IMG/VR virus record: IMGVR_UViG_3300010430_000385
Location: 1 to 27,864 of that record
Direction: 5' to 3' (one strand)
Source: a virus
DNA length: 27,864 bases
A program made the position numbers and the translations under genes. Under the pieces are notes generated by a model. That model did not search any database and was not told the origin of the DNA. It was given only the letters and a program-made list of their open reading frames with translations. Shown in pieces: positions 1 through 8,157 of the stretch; the stretch's first letter is position 1, and every line of letters starts with the position of its first letter.

Positions 1-296
1 AGATCGCGCTCGCCCGTGGTGGATCGCGCATGGAAATTCCGCAAAAAGCCGAGGGATCGATCCTCGCGGAAATCGTCGGCATTGACGCGGCGCGCAAGAT
101 CGTGAATGACTTGGCGGGTGAGCGGATCGAGATTCCTGTCGGCAACCGCTCAGTCAATGACTGGCTCCGCGAGAATACGGACTGGTCGCAGGAAAAGAGA
201 GCCGTGAGGCTCCGCGTCGGTCGCCGCACGATCCAGCGCTGGGACGCCGGCAACCAGCCCTCCATGCAGCCCGATCTTTTCGACAAGGCATCCTGA
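1..296 (+). CDS. mor: Mor/C-family phage transcription activator (3' part, cut by the window edge)
   Basis: In phage Mu, Mor and C are dimeric activators of the middle and late promoters. The frame is open from base 3 to the stop, and the residues before the first ATG (base 30) continue the family pattern: ALARGGSRMEIP is followed by a similar block, AARKIVNDLAGERIEIPVG. These are the paired 'GG/GER..IP' segments of the Mor dimerisation region, so the true start probably lies left of the window. The last 45 residues (WSQEKRAVRLRVGRRTIQRW) look like the C-terminal helix-turn-helix. A palindrome begins six bases after the stop and could be the binding site of this protein or a relative. The family is fairly sure; whether it equals Mu Mor or Mu C is not. 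Confidence 0.75.
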   Translation, partial: IALARGGSRMEIPQKAEGSILAEIVGIDAARKIVNDLAGERIEIPVGNRSVNDWLRENTDWSQEKRAVRLRVGRRTIQRWDAGNQPSMQPDLFDKAS

Positions 297-301
297 AAAC
301 C

Positions 302-318
302 GGCGTCACTTGACGCCC
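302..318. promoter_or_regulatory. Palindromic operator/promoter element, copy 1
   Basis: GGCGTCAC/TTGACGCC is an inverted repeat with 7-bp arms around a CT centre. It lies just after the activator gene and about 35 bases before the first possible endolysin start. It matches 16 of 18 positions of the palindrome at 8475-8492, and both are followed by T(G/T)ATA, which could be part of a -10 element. The repetition before two operons suggests a binding site for a phage regulator, perhaps the Mor-like protein encoded just upstream. The function is inferred. Confidence 0.6.
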
Positions 319-352
319 TGATATTCCCTCGCCGCATCCCGCACGATGCAGC

Positions 353-973
353 ATGGATAGACCCACCGTACCTGTTCCGCATGGTGCCGCCGGCCGCCCG
401 CAAAGCGCCGGCGGCGCTGCCGTGCGCGACATGGCGATCGACTTCGCAATGTCACACGAAGGTGGGCTTGTCGATCACCCGGCAGACCCCGGCGGCGTCA
501 CGAATTACGGCGTGTCGCTTCGTTACGCGCGCGACCAGGGCGTCATCCGTGGCGTGCGCGGGCAAATCGTTCTGAACTTCGATCTCGACCGCGACGGCGA
601 CATCGATGCCGACGACATCCGGGCGCTGACCGCCGACCAGGCGCGTCACGTCTATGCCGATATATGGGGCCGCTTTGAGTTTCCGGATATCGCCGACCGG
701 TTCGTTGCCACCAAGTTTTTCGACCTGACCTTGCCGATGGGATACGGCGGTGCCAGCCGCGTCGTACAGCGCGCCATGCGCGCCTGCCGCTTCGACGTAT
801 TCGAGGACGGCTTTGTCGGCCCGGTGACGCGGCGCGCGATGAACAAGGCCACGGAATGGAACGCGGCCGCAACCATGGCCGCGATCTGCGCCGAGGCGGC
901 GGGATATTTCCGCGACCTCGACGCGCCGGAATTCGAGGAAGGCTGGCTTAACCGGGCTTACCACTGGCCCTGA
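353..973 (+). CDS. GH108-type endolysin (lysozyme) with EF-hand-like loop
   Basis: Probable peptidoglycan hydrolase for host lysis. Residues 35-53 (HEGGLVDHPADPGGVTNYG) match the GH108 signature, with Glu36 as the expected catalytic acid. The C-terminal half (FFDLTLPMGYGGASRVVQRAMR...FVGPVTRRAM) resembles the peptidoglycan-binding region usual for this family. Residues 77-88 (DLDRDGDIDADD) have Asp at EF-hand positions 1, 3, 5, 7, 9 and 12, Gly at 6 and Ile at 8, which suggests calcium binding. The start is uncertain: ATG 353 has no clear ribosome site, and the domain begins after the in-frame ATG at 431 (181 residues). No signal peptide or membrane segment is seen, so release probably depends on a holin not recognised here. 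Confidence 0.85.
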   Translation: MDRPTVPVPHGAAGRPQSAGGAAVRDMAIDFAMSHEGGLVDHPADPGGVTNYGVSLRYARDQGVIRGVRGQIVLNFDLDRDGDIDADDIRALTADQARHVYADIWGRFEFPDIADRFVATKFFDLTLPMGYGGASRVVQRAMRACRFDVFEDGFVGPVTRRAMNKATEWNAAATMAAICAEAAGYFRDLDAPEFEEGWLNRAYHWP

Positions 974-990
974 CAAAAGGAGTTACGACG

Positions 991-1452
991 ATGAATAGGT
1001 TTGGAATCTTCACGGTGGCACTGGCGGTGATCGCCATTGTCTGCCTGCCGCTTTTGGGCGGCTGTTCGTTTCTCGACAAACAGGCGGACAAGCAACTCGG
1101 TCCGGCGTGCACCGAACAGGCGCGCTTTGCCCGTGCCGGCATGCTGACCGACATGCTCGACAAACGTTATGGCGAGGAATTTCCCGCGGCGGTGTCGCGG
1201 CTTCGCGACAAGGTCAAGATCATGGGCATGGCATTGATTGCCGGCGACGGACTGGATGCCGCCGGTGACAGCTACAAGGCTGACTTCGTTTCCTTGGCGG
1301 GGCTGGTGTTGGCGAAGCGCGGAATCAAGACGGCGCTCGGCGGGTATTCCGATGCCGTCGACCGGCTCAAGACCCTGCCGGAGCTGGTCGCCGACATCAA
1401 CGAGATCGAGGCGCGGGTACGTATTGCCTGCGCCACCGAAACCGGCGGCTAG
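991..1452 (+). CDS. Small lipoprotein of the lysis region
   Basis: A 153-residue protein with a hydrophobic signal peptide (residues 3-22) ending in a lipobox, LLGGC, so Cys25 should be lipidated after signal peptidase II cleavage. AAGGAG sits about eight bases before the ATG. The mature part is mostly helical and charged, with one further Cys pair (Cys40 and one near the C-terminus). It stands between endolysin and lipase, where Mu-like phages often carry an outer-membrane spanin or similar lipoprotein. It is longer than a typical Rz1, no inner-membrane Rz partner is evident, and I do not recognise the family. A role in outer-membrane disruption is inference from position. Confidence 0.7.
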   Translation: MNRFGIFTVALAVIAIVCLPLLGGCSFLDKQADKQLGPACTEQARFARAGMLTDMLDKRYGEEFPAAVSRLRDKVKIMGMALIAGDGLDAAGDSYKADFVSLAGLVLAKRGIKTALGGYSDAVDRLKTLPELVADINEIEARVRIACATETGG

Positions 1453-1462
1453 GAGCACTGCC

Positions 1463-2290
1463 GTGAGTTTCGTCAACAACAAGACCAAGGCCGGCGGGCA
1501 CCCTGAATGCCCGCCGGTCGTTGCCGACCTGATTTACCAGCGCCTCTCGGCACTCGCCTATCAGGCCGAGGACGTGGTCCGGTTTGAGATCGGCAGGTTT
1601 GGCTACAAGCTGATCGAGCACATCCACGACGAGGCCACCGGCGCCGACGCGATCGTCGTTGCGAACGAGGCCGAAGTCGTCGTCGCTTTCAGAGGCACTC
1701 AAAAGAACTACGCCGACATCATGACGGACCTGAAGTTCCGAAAGTGTGGCTTCATGACGTCAGCTGATGGTGTCGAATGCCGGGTGCATCGCGGCTTCGC
1801 CGATCAATGGCGTGCGATCCGCGAGCAGGTATTTCTGGCCGTGCAGACCGCCGCCGCCGGACGCCGGCGGATTGTCGCGACCGGACATTCCCTGGGCGGC
1901 GCACTCGCCGTTCTGTGTTCGATCGCTTATCGCCTGGTCGATACCTGCATCACCTTCGGTGCGCCGCGCGTCGGCGATATCGGCGTGGTCGCGGCAATGG
2001 CGGCCGGCACGGCGGAACATCGCCGTTATGTGTTCGGCGCTGACGTGGTGCCGGCGGTACCGCTGATGACCATGAGCTACCGCCACGACTGCAGGCCCAT
2101 CTATTTGACCCGCAAAGGCCGGGCGATCCGCAACTGCCCTTTATGGCGCGAGCTGCTCGGCCGTGCTCGATCACTGCTGACCCTCAATTGGTCGAAAGGC
2201 TGGACCGTGTGCCCGATTCCGGCACGCATGTTCACCGATCATCGGATCGGCGAATACGGACACGCCATCGCGAGGACGTCCTGGAAATGA
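1463..2290 (+). CDS. Class 3 lipase / alpha-beta hydrolase
   Basis: Probable lipid esterase of the fungal lipase-like (class 3) family, 275 residues. The full triad is visible: Ser143 in GHSLGG, Asp194 in FGADVVPAVP and His260 in FTDHRIGEY; FRGT at 76-79 fits the oxyanion-hole strand. The chosen start is GTG 1463, preceded by AGGAG at 1451-1455; the frame stays open further left, but only as a shadow of the lipoprotein gene. There is no signal peptide, so the enzyme is cytoplasmic until lysis. Its place between lipoprotein and packaging genes suggests a role in membrane breakdown at lysis, analogous to mycobacteriophage LysB but unrelated in family. The fold is sure; the role is inferred. Confidence 0.88.
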   Translation: MSFVNNKTKAGGHPECPPVVADLIYQRLSALAYQAEDVVRFEIGRFGYKLIEHIHDEATGADAIVVANEAEVVVAFRGTQKNYADIMTDLKFRKCGFMTSADGVECRVHRGFADQWRAIREQVFLAVQTAAAGRRRIVATGHSLGGALAVLCSIAYRLVDTCITFGAPRVGDIGVVAAMAAGTAEHRRYVFGADVVPAVPLMTMSYRHDCRPIYLTRKGRAIRNCPLWRELLGRARSLLTLNWSKGWTVCPIPARMFTDHRIGEYGHAIARTSWK

Positions 2291-2487
2291 CCGACATCAT
2301 CGATCGCGCCCAGGCATTGGAGCAGCGCCAACGAGACGCGGCGCTCCGCCGACGTGTGCCGCGGCCACAATCTGGCCGCAAGGACTGTATCGACTGTGAA
2401 GTGGAAATACCTGAAGCGCGGCGCGCGGCCTGCCCTGGAGCAGACCGTTGCATCGACTGTCAGGAAATCTGGGAGAAGGCCTCATGA
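2287..2487 (+). CDS. DksA/TraR-type C4 zinc finger protein
   Basis: A 66-residue protein. After a helical, charged N-terminus (AQALEQRQRDAALRRR) comes CIDCEVEIPEARRAACPGAD and then RCIDCQ, the C-x2-C...C-x2-C zinc finger of the short phage and plasmid TraR/DksA relatives, including the typical 'IPEARR...PG...C..C' order. TraR-like proteins bind RNA polymerase in the secondary channel and alter rRNA and amino-acid promoters without ppGpp. The ATG overlaps the lipase stop (ATGA), and the gene's own stop overlaps the gp25 start in the same way, so it is translationally coupled to both. Target promoters are unknown. Confidence 0.82.
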   Translation: MTDIIDRAQALEQRQRDAALRRRVPRPQSGRKDCIDCEVEIPEARRAACPGADRCIDCQEIWEKAS

Positions 2488-2837
2488 GCCTCACGTTTGA
2501 ACAATGGTGCATGTTGGCGATGACCGTCACGACGTTTCTGATGCTTTGCTGGAACGTCTGGTGGTCGAAGCGGATGGAGAAACGCGCGAGCATCATGAAA
2601 CACAGTGAGCGCCTCGAAGAGCACGGCGTCCGGATCATCAAGCTCGAAGCGGCGGTCGGGAATATCCCAACAAGGGTAGCCTCGCATCAGGACGTCGACG
2701 TCGTCCACAAGCGCGTCACTGAGGTCAAGGCCGATGTGAAAGGCATGATGCGAGACGTCGGCGAGCTAATGGGCTCCGTCAACGGGATGCGGAAAACACT
2801 GTCCGCGATCAACGAAGCTCTGCTGAAAAAGGAATAG
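2484..2837 (+). CDS. Mu gp25-like protein (DUF2730)
   Basis: A 117-residue protein with an N-terminal membrane segment (about residues 6-25, CMLAMTVTTFLMLCWNVWW) followed by a long charged helical stretch (residues 28-117) likely to form a coiled coil. This layout and its place directly before gp26 and the small terminase match DUF2730/Mu gp25. The start overlaps the preceding stop by ATGA. The function of gp25 is not established; a membrane-anchored helix could belong to lysis or packaging. A holin role is possible but not supported by any specific motif. Confidence 0.75.
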   Translation: MSLTFEQWCMLAMTVTTFLMLCWNVWWSKRMEKRASIMKHSERLEEHGVRIIKLEAAVGNIPTRVASHQDVDVVHKRVTEVKADVKGMMRDVGELMGSVNGMRKTLSAINEALLKKE

Positions 2838-2842
2838 CGCTA

Positions 2843-3148
2843 ATGAGCAAATCCAGAGAATGGCTCGTCGAACACATCCGCCTGGCGATCCTTGAAACCA
2901 TCGATCTCGATCCCGGACATTCCTGCAACCATGTCATCATCGCGCATGCCCTCGAAAGCAGCCGCGCATTCTCGCTCGCCGATGAGGAAGTAAAGGAACA
3001 CCTGGAATGGCTGGCCGGTAAGGATCTCGTCGTGACGGAAACGGTCGGCCAGTTCCGGATCGCGCGCCTGACCACGGACGGCGAACGCGCGGCGCGCGGT
3101 TTGAAGGTTGTCAAAGGCGTCGCCAAGCCCGATCCGAGAGGCGAGTGA
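2843..3148 (+). CDS. Mu gp26-like winged-helix protein
   Basis: A 101-residue protein beginning about six bases after the gp25 stop. The sequence (REWLVEHIRLAILETIDLDP...SCNHVIIAHALE...VKEHLEWLAGKDLVV...FRIARLTTDGERAARG) reads as a winged helix: helical first half, a recognition-like helix, then a beta wing ending in LTTDGERAARG. Phage Mu-type gp26 proteins (VpaChn25_0724-type family) have this layout and lie before gp27. The role is unknown; DNA binding near the packaging machine is a reasonable guess. Confidence 0.75.
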   Translation: MSKSREWLVEHIRLAILETIDLDPGHSCNHVIIAHALESSRAFSLADEEVKEHLEWLAGKDLVVTETVGQFRIARLTTDGERAARGLKVVKGVAKPDPRGE

Positions 3149-3151
3149 GAT

Positions 3152-3715
3152 ATGCCTCAGAAGTCCTCCATAGAAACCCAGCTGAGCGAAGAGCAGCTCG
3201 ACATTCTCACCAAGAAAATTGGAACGGGGAAGTGGTCGGTCGATGGCCTCAAGGATCTGCTCGGCGAGTGGGGATACGAAATATCCAGATCCGCCACGCA
3301 CCGGCACATACAGAAGGTCGAGGACAAGCTTAAAGAGGACGCGGACGCGCTCCGCGAGTCCCGGATGATTGTCGAGGCGCTCGGCAAGGAGCTGGGCGAT
3401 TCCGAAACGCTCGGCGAGCAAGGCCGGCTGCTTGTCGAAATGGCGAGGAACCTGACGTTCGATTTAATTCGAAAGGTCCGGCAAGAAAACAGGACGCTCG
3501 ATCCGAAAGACATCGCCATGCTCGGCAAAGGTCTTGCCGAAATGGGCCGCGCGCTGCGCCTCGATCAGGATTTTGAAACGAACATCCGCAAACAGATCGA
3601 GAGGGAAATCAAGGAACAGGCTGCCGATGCCGTTGACGCGGCTGTCGCCGGAGAGAAAGGCTTGTCCGCGGAGACGGCCGAGATGATCAAAAACAAAATC
3701 CTCGGGACCGCATGA
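3152..3715 (+). CDS. Small terminase subunit (Mu gp27, DUF3486)
   Basis: A 187-residue protein that should bind phage DNA and present it to the large terminase for headful packaging. The N-terminal 50 residues hold a helix-turn-helix-like segment (WSVDGLKDLLGEWGYEISRSATHRHIQ), followed by long helices able to oligomerise (residues 52-150) and an acidic, Ala-rich tail. Both the DUF3486 pattern and the place between gp26 and gp28 support the call. Its stop overlaps the large-terminase ATG (ATGA at 3712), so the two subunits are translationally coupled. Confidence 0.85.
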   Translation: MPQKSSIETQLSEEQLDILTKKIGTGKWSVDGLKDLLGEWGYEISRSATHRHIQKVEDKLKEDADALRESRMIVEALGKELGDSETLGEQGRLLVEMARNLTFDLIRKVRQENRTLDPKDIAMLGKGLAEMGRALRLDQDFETNIRKQIEREIKEQAADAVDAAVAGEKGLSAETAEMIKNKILGTA

Positions 3716-5322
3716 CCGAACCTGTGCAATTTCCAGAAGCTGAGGACGGGAGCGCGCCGACGCTCCCGCCGTCGTTCGCGAAGAAGCCCGAGGGCGTGCT
3801 GCTCGGGTATCAGCGTAAGGCGTTCGAGTTGCTGTCGACGACAGCACTTCTCGTCATCGAGAAATCACGCCGCATTGGTATGACGTGGGCGCTGGCGGCA
3901 AAAGCCGCGCTGTTGTCTGCCATGGCCCGCAGTGCCAACGGCATGGACACGCTCTATATCGGCTACAACCTCGATATGGCGCGGGAATTCATCGACACCT
4001 GCGGAATGTGGGCGCGCGCGTTCAATCATGCATGCAGCGATGTCCAGGAGTTCATGTTCGAGGACGACGCAGATCCGGACAAGCACATCAAGGCGTTTCG
4101 AATTACATTCGCATCCGGTTTCGAGATCATGGCCCTGTCGTCCAAGCCGCGATCGCTTCGCGGCCGCCAAGGCTTTGTTATTATCGACGAGGCGGCCTTC
4201 CACGATGATCTTGAAGAACTCTTGAAGGCCGCTTTGGCGCTCCTTATTTGGGGCGGGCAGGTCTGCATCATCTCGACGCATGACGGCGCGGACAATGCCT
4301 TCAACGAACTGATCGGCGAGATCCGCGCAAAGAAGCGGTCGGGCAAGATCCTGCGCGTCGATTTCGACGATGCGCTGAAGGACGGCCTCTACAAGCGGAT
4401 ATGCCTGGTCAACGGCAAGGAATGGACCGAGGACGGCGAAAGGGTATGGCGCCAGGAAGTCGTCGATTTTTACGGCGAGGCTGCCAACGAAGAGCTTTTC
4501 TGTGTGCCCCGTCGTGGCGGCGGTCAGCCGCTGACACGCGCGCTGATCGAGGCGTGCCAAGTTGAGGTGCCTGTATTCCGTTGGGCGTGCAAGGACGGGT
4601 TCGCCCTCCAGGACGCGGCGAGCCGAAAGAAGGAAGCAATGGATTGGTTCGAGGCGACGATGCTCGATCACCTCGACGCTCTCGATATGTCGATGCCCTC
4701 ATTCTTCGGAGAAGATTTTGGCCGCTTTTCCGATTTGACTGTTATCTGGCCGCTGCAGCTGGCGCAGAACATGAACCGGAAAACGCCGTTCACGGTCGAG
4801 CTTCGGAATGTCCCGTTCGAGCAGCAGCGACAAATTCTCTTTTTCGTCGTGGACGCGCTGCCACGTTTTCAGCGGGGCGCTATGGATGCAGGGGGCAATG
4901 GTTCTTATCTGGCCGAGGTGGCATGGCAGAAGTACGGCGCGCGGCGGATCGAAAAAGTATCGCTGCACACTAACTGGTACCGCGACAATATGCCGGCGTT
5001 CACGGCAGCCTTCGAAGACCGCTCAATTGACGTGCCGAGAGATCGGGACACGATGGACGATCTGCGCGCGCTTCGCGAAATCAACGGCGTTACCATGCTG
5101 CCGGCTGTCCGGACAAAAGGTTCTGACCGGATGTTGCGGCATGGAGATTCGGCCATTGCAGCCGCGCTCGCATGGTACGCGTCCAGTGGTGAGATCACCG
5201 AATACGACTACACCCCCGCGAAGATTCCGGGCCGCACGACGCCGGCGGATCGCTGGCGCATGCGGATGACGGATGATGACGATGAATTCAGAGACGACGC
5301 CTGGAGCAAAGGAGCGTGGTGA
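3712..5322 (+). CDS. Large terminase subunit (Mu gp28, TerL)
   Basis: The 536-residue ATPase-nuclease that pumps DNA into the prohead and cuts it. The N-terminal ATPase has a variant Walker A (KSRRIGMT, residues 51-58), Walker B with catalytic acid (VIIDE, 156-160) and a coupling motif (STHDG, 188-192). The C-terminal RNase H-like nuclease has candidate metal-binding acids in GEDFGRFSD (about 333-341) and AMDAGGNG (about 390-397). Length and order fit Mu gp28. It follows the small terminase by a 4-base overlap and ends in TGATG with the portal gene. Confidence 0.93.
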   Translation: MTEPVQFPEAEDGSAPTLPPSFAKKPEGVLLGYQRKAFELLSTTALLVIEKSRRIGMTWALAAKAALLSAMARSANGMDTLYIGYNLDMAREFIDTCGMWARAFNHACSDVQEFMFEDDADPDKHIKAFRITFASGFEIMALSSKPRSLRGRQGFVIIDEAAFHDDLEELLKAALALLIWGGQVCIISTHDGADNAFNELIGEIRAKKRSGKILRVDFDDALKDGLYKRICLVNGKEWTEDGERVWRQEVVDFYGEAANEELFCVPRRGGGQPLTRALIEACQVEVPVFRWACKDGFALQDAASRKKEAMDWFEATMLDHLDALDMSMPSFFGEDFGRFSDLTVIWPLQLAQNMNRKTPFTVELRNVPFEQQRQILFFVVDALPRFQRGAMDAGGNGSYLAEVAWQKYGARRIEKVSLHTNWYRDNMPAFTAAFEDRSIDVPRDRDTMDDLRALREINGVTMLPAVRTKGSDRMLRHGDSAIAAALAWYASSGEITEYDYTPAKIPGRTTPADRWRMRMTDDDDEFRDDAWSKGAW

Positions 5323-6866
5323 TGCTTTACGATCAGTTCAACCGTCCGATCGACACCAGCAAGCTGAAGCAAGAGCAAGCGGCCCCGGAAATGATGGGCG
5401 TCCGCAGCGCCTGGTCGACACACCCGTCCGATGGATTGACGCCGGTGCGCCTGGCCCGGCTGCTCCGCGAATCCGAAAACGGAGATCCCGCAAACTACTT
5501 GGCGTTGGCCGAAGATATGGAAGAGAAGGATCTGCATTATCAGGCTGTCCTCGGCACGCGGAAGCGAGCTGTCTCCCAGCTGCAGATCACCGTGGAGCCT
5601 GCCGACGACAGCGACGAGGCGGAAAAGGACGCCGAGTTGGTGCGTTCGTTCGTGCGCCGGGAAGTTATCCAGGACGAGCTTTTCGATATCCTTGACGCGG
5701 TCGGTAAGGGCTTCTCGATCACCGAGATCATTTGGGACGTGAGCGAGCGGCAATGGATGCCGAGCGAGCTGCGCTGGGTTGATCCGCGGTTCCTCGACTT
5801 CGACCGGGTCGACCGCCGTACGCCGTTGCTCAAGACGGCCGAGGGACCGGTGCCGCTGGCCCCGTTTAAATTCGTGCGCGCCGAGATCAAGGCCAAGTCC
5901 GGCCTGCCGATCCGCAGCGGCATCGCGCGGGGTGCGGCGTGGGCGTACCTGTTCAAGAATTTCGACATCAAGGCGTGGGTCCAGTTTGCCGAGATCTATG
6001 GCCAGCCGCTGCGCGTCGGTAAATATGGTCCCGATGCAACGGACGAGGATCGCCGAAAACTGCTTCGCGCCGTCGCGAACATTGGCACCGATGCCGCCGC
6101 CATCATCCCCGAGAGCATGCTGCTCGAATTCATCAAGGCCGACCAGAAAGCCTCGGCCGATATGTACAAGCAGCTTGCCGAGTATATGGAGCGGCAGATC
6201 TCCAAGGCCGTGCTTGGGCAGACCACGACAACGGACGCGATCTCCGGCGGGCACGCTGTGTCCAAGGAGCACAACGAGGTGCGCGGCGACATCGAGCAGG
6301 CCGATGCCAACCAGCTCGGCGCAATCCTGAAGCGCGACATTGCACGGCCGATCATTGACCTCAACCACGGCCCGCGGCGCGCATATCCGTCAATCACCAT
6401 TGGCCGAGCCGAGCAGGTTGACCAGAAACAGTACGCCGAGAACATCGAGCGCTTGGCCAAGGTCGGCATGCCGATCTCCATATCGGACGTGCAGGACAAG
6501 ATGAGCCTGAAGGCACCGGAAAGCGAACAGGACACGTTGCGCGTACCCGCGTCGGCGGCGAGCGAACCGGCCGCCCCGCCCGCGACGGCCACGGCCAAGT
6601 CCACAGACGTCGGCGGACAGGACGCCATCCAGGAACTGATCGCGGAACTCGCTGAAGGCGATGAGTTCGCCGAAATCATGGCGCCGGTCACCGGCCCGCT
6701 CGAAGACCTGCTGGCCACGGCGGAGAGTTACGAAGAGTTTACCGCCGCGCTCGCTTCCCGGCTCACGGACATGGACCCCAAAGCTGCCGCCGAGGCGATA
6801 GCCCGCGTCCGCTTCGCAAGCCGCCTGGCTGGTGAAGTCGGCGCCGATATCGGTAACGACGGGTAA
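5322..6866 (+). CDS. Portal protein (Mu gp29, DUF935)
   Basis: Forms the dodecameric portal through which DNA enters the head. The 514-residue sequence has DUF935 features: early LREAEN-like text (LARLLRESENGDPANYLALAEDMEEKD), then QAVLGTRKRAVSQL, a central KGFSITEIIWD segment and the crown-side FAEIYGQPLRVGKYG...AAIIPESMLLEFI. ATG 5322 is chosen over GTG 5316/5319 because GGAG at 5311-5314 is correctly spaced and TGATG overlap is the local habit. The C-terminal 100 residues are Ala/Glu-rich and less conserved. It is followed directly by F. Confidence 0.92.
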   Translation: MLYDQFNRPIDTSKLKQEQAAPEMMGVRSAWSTHPSDGLTPVRLARLLRESENGDPANYLALAEDMEEKDLHYQAVLGTRKRAVSQLQITVEPADDSDEAEKDAELVRSFVRREVIQDELFDILDAVGKGFSITEIIWDVSERQWMPSELRWVDPRFLDFDRVDRRTPLLKTAEGPVPLAPFKFVRAEIKAKSGLPIRSGIARGAAWAYLFKNFDIKAWVQFAEIYGQPLRVGKYGPDATDEDRRKLLRAVANIGTDAAAIIPESMLLEFIKADQKASADMYKQLAEYMERQISKAVLGQTTTTDAISGGHAVSKEHNEVRGDIEQADANQLGAILKRDIARPIIDLNHGPRRAYPSITIGRAEQVDQKQYAENIERLAKVGMPISISDVQDKMSLKAPESEQDTLRVPASAASEPAAPPATATAKSTDVGGQDAIQELIAELAEGDEFAEIMAPVTGPLEDLLATAESYEEFTAALASRLTDMDPKAAAEAIARVRFASRLAGEVGADIGNDG

Positions 6867-6871
6867 GCCCA

Positions 6872-8155
6872 ATGCCGGCGCCGGTTCTCAAATCCCTTCC
6901 GCCAAAAGAGGCCGTGGAATTCTTTCGCAAGAAAGGCTACGCGATCGGCTTCAGTTGGCGCGATGTTTGGAAAGAGGAACATGCCGTTGCCTTCACAGTC
7001 GCCAAGGCCATGCGGATCGACATCCTCGAAGACATCCGCCAGGCCACCGACAAGGCAATAGCCAAGGGCATTGCGTTTGGCGAATTCAAGAAGCAGCTGG
7101 CACCGGTGCTGCAGGCCAAGGGCTGGTGGGGCCGCAAGAAAATCGAAGACCCGCTCGACGGCAAGATGAAGTCGGCAACACTCGGATCGAACAGACGGTT
7201 GCGGACGATCTACGATACGAATATGCGCATGGCACATGCTGCCGGCAGATGGGAGCGCATCGAGCGGCTGAAGGACCGGCGTCCTTATCTGCGCTATATT
7301 GCTGTCCAGGACGAGAGAACGCGGCAAACGCACCGTGCCTGGCATGGCACCGTTCTGCCGGCGGATCATGATTTCTGGAACAGCCACTACCCGCCCAACG
7401 GCTGGCGCTGCCGCTGCACGGTCCAGCAGCTGTCTGAGTCCGACCTGAAGAGATACGGACACAAGGTTTCGCCGCGAGCGCCGGATCTCGGCACCCGAGA
7501 TATAGTCGATCGTCGCAACGGTGTCGTGCACAGCGTCCCGCGCGGCATCGATCTCGGCTTTGACTACAATGTCGGCAAGGCCAGGCTGCGCGCCTTCACG
7601 CCGCCGCCGATCGGCGGGCTGCCGCAATCGTTCCCGCCGGGCGTCGGTCTGCCGGATCTGCCGGCGCCGCGCGCGGCCGATGCCAGCAATATTCTCCCCG
7701 GTGGTCTGAAGGACGATGCCTACATCGATTCGTTTCTGACCTCGTTCGGCGCCAGGCGCGGTGGCCCCGGCGTTATTTTCACCGACAAGGCCGGCGAGGA
7801 TCTGGTGATCTCCGAGGATCTTTTCCGAGATACGAACGGGGGGCTTAAGCTGCACAAGGGGCCGCGCAAGCTATTCCTGCCGCTGGTCGCGAGGACGCTT
7901 AGAGAACCGGATGAGATCTGGTGGATATGGCATCAGGACAACAAGAATGCGGACCGATGGTTCCTGCGTCGGCGGTATATCGCGCGCTTTGACGTCGATG
8001 GCCGGCAACGACCCGGGCTCGTCGTCTTCGAGCATGGGCAGGACGGCTGGACCGGCACCACCGCGTTCGCACCGAATGCCGACCGCAGCCCTGCCAGTCA
8101 AAACCGGAGTCTCGATAGCCAGCGAGCCGGCACGCTGGCATATCGCCGGAAATAA
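6872..8155 (+). CDS. Minor head protein F (Mu gp30) with C-terminal PBECR2-like nuclease domain
   Basis: A 427-residue head morphogenesis protein. Residues 100-200 carry the Mu F core: RTIYDTNMRMAHAAGRWE, then YIAVQDERTRQTHRAWHG and PPNGWRCRCTV with the paired Cys. A Pro-rich linker (243-268) leads to a separate domain (about 285-427) whose text FLPLVARTLREPDEIWWIW...WFLRRRYIARFDVDG resembles the PBECR2 (phage Barnase/EndoU/ColicinE5-D/RelE-like) nuclease often fused to such head proteins. The minor head protein may be packaged and enter the host with the DNA. The F assignment is firm; nuclease activity is inferred from family resemblance. A terminator hairpin begins three bases after the stop. 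Confidence 0.9.
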   Translation: MPAPVLKSLPPKEAVEFFRKKGYAIGFSWRDVWKEEHAVAFTVAKAMRIDILEDIRQATDKAIAKGIAFGEFKKQLAPVLQAKGWWGRKKIEDPLDGKMKSATLGSNRRLRTIYDTNMRMAHAAGRWERIERLKDRRPYLRYIAVQDERTRQTHRAWHGTVLPADHDFWNSHYPPNGWRCRCTVQQLSESDLKRYGHKVSPRAPDLGTRDIVDRRNGVVHSVPRGIDLGFDYNVGKARLRAFTPPPIGGLPQSFPPGVGLPDLPAPRAADASNILPGGLKDDAYIDSFLTSFGARRGGPGVIFTDKAGEDLVISEDLFRDTNGGLKLHKGPRKLFLPLVARTLREPDEIWWIWHQDNKNADRWFLRRRYIARFDVDGRQRPGLVVFEHGQDGWTGTTAFAPNADRSPASQNRSLDSQRAGTLAYRRK

Positions 8156-8157
8156 AA

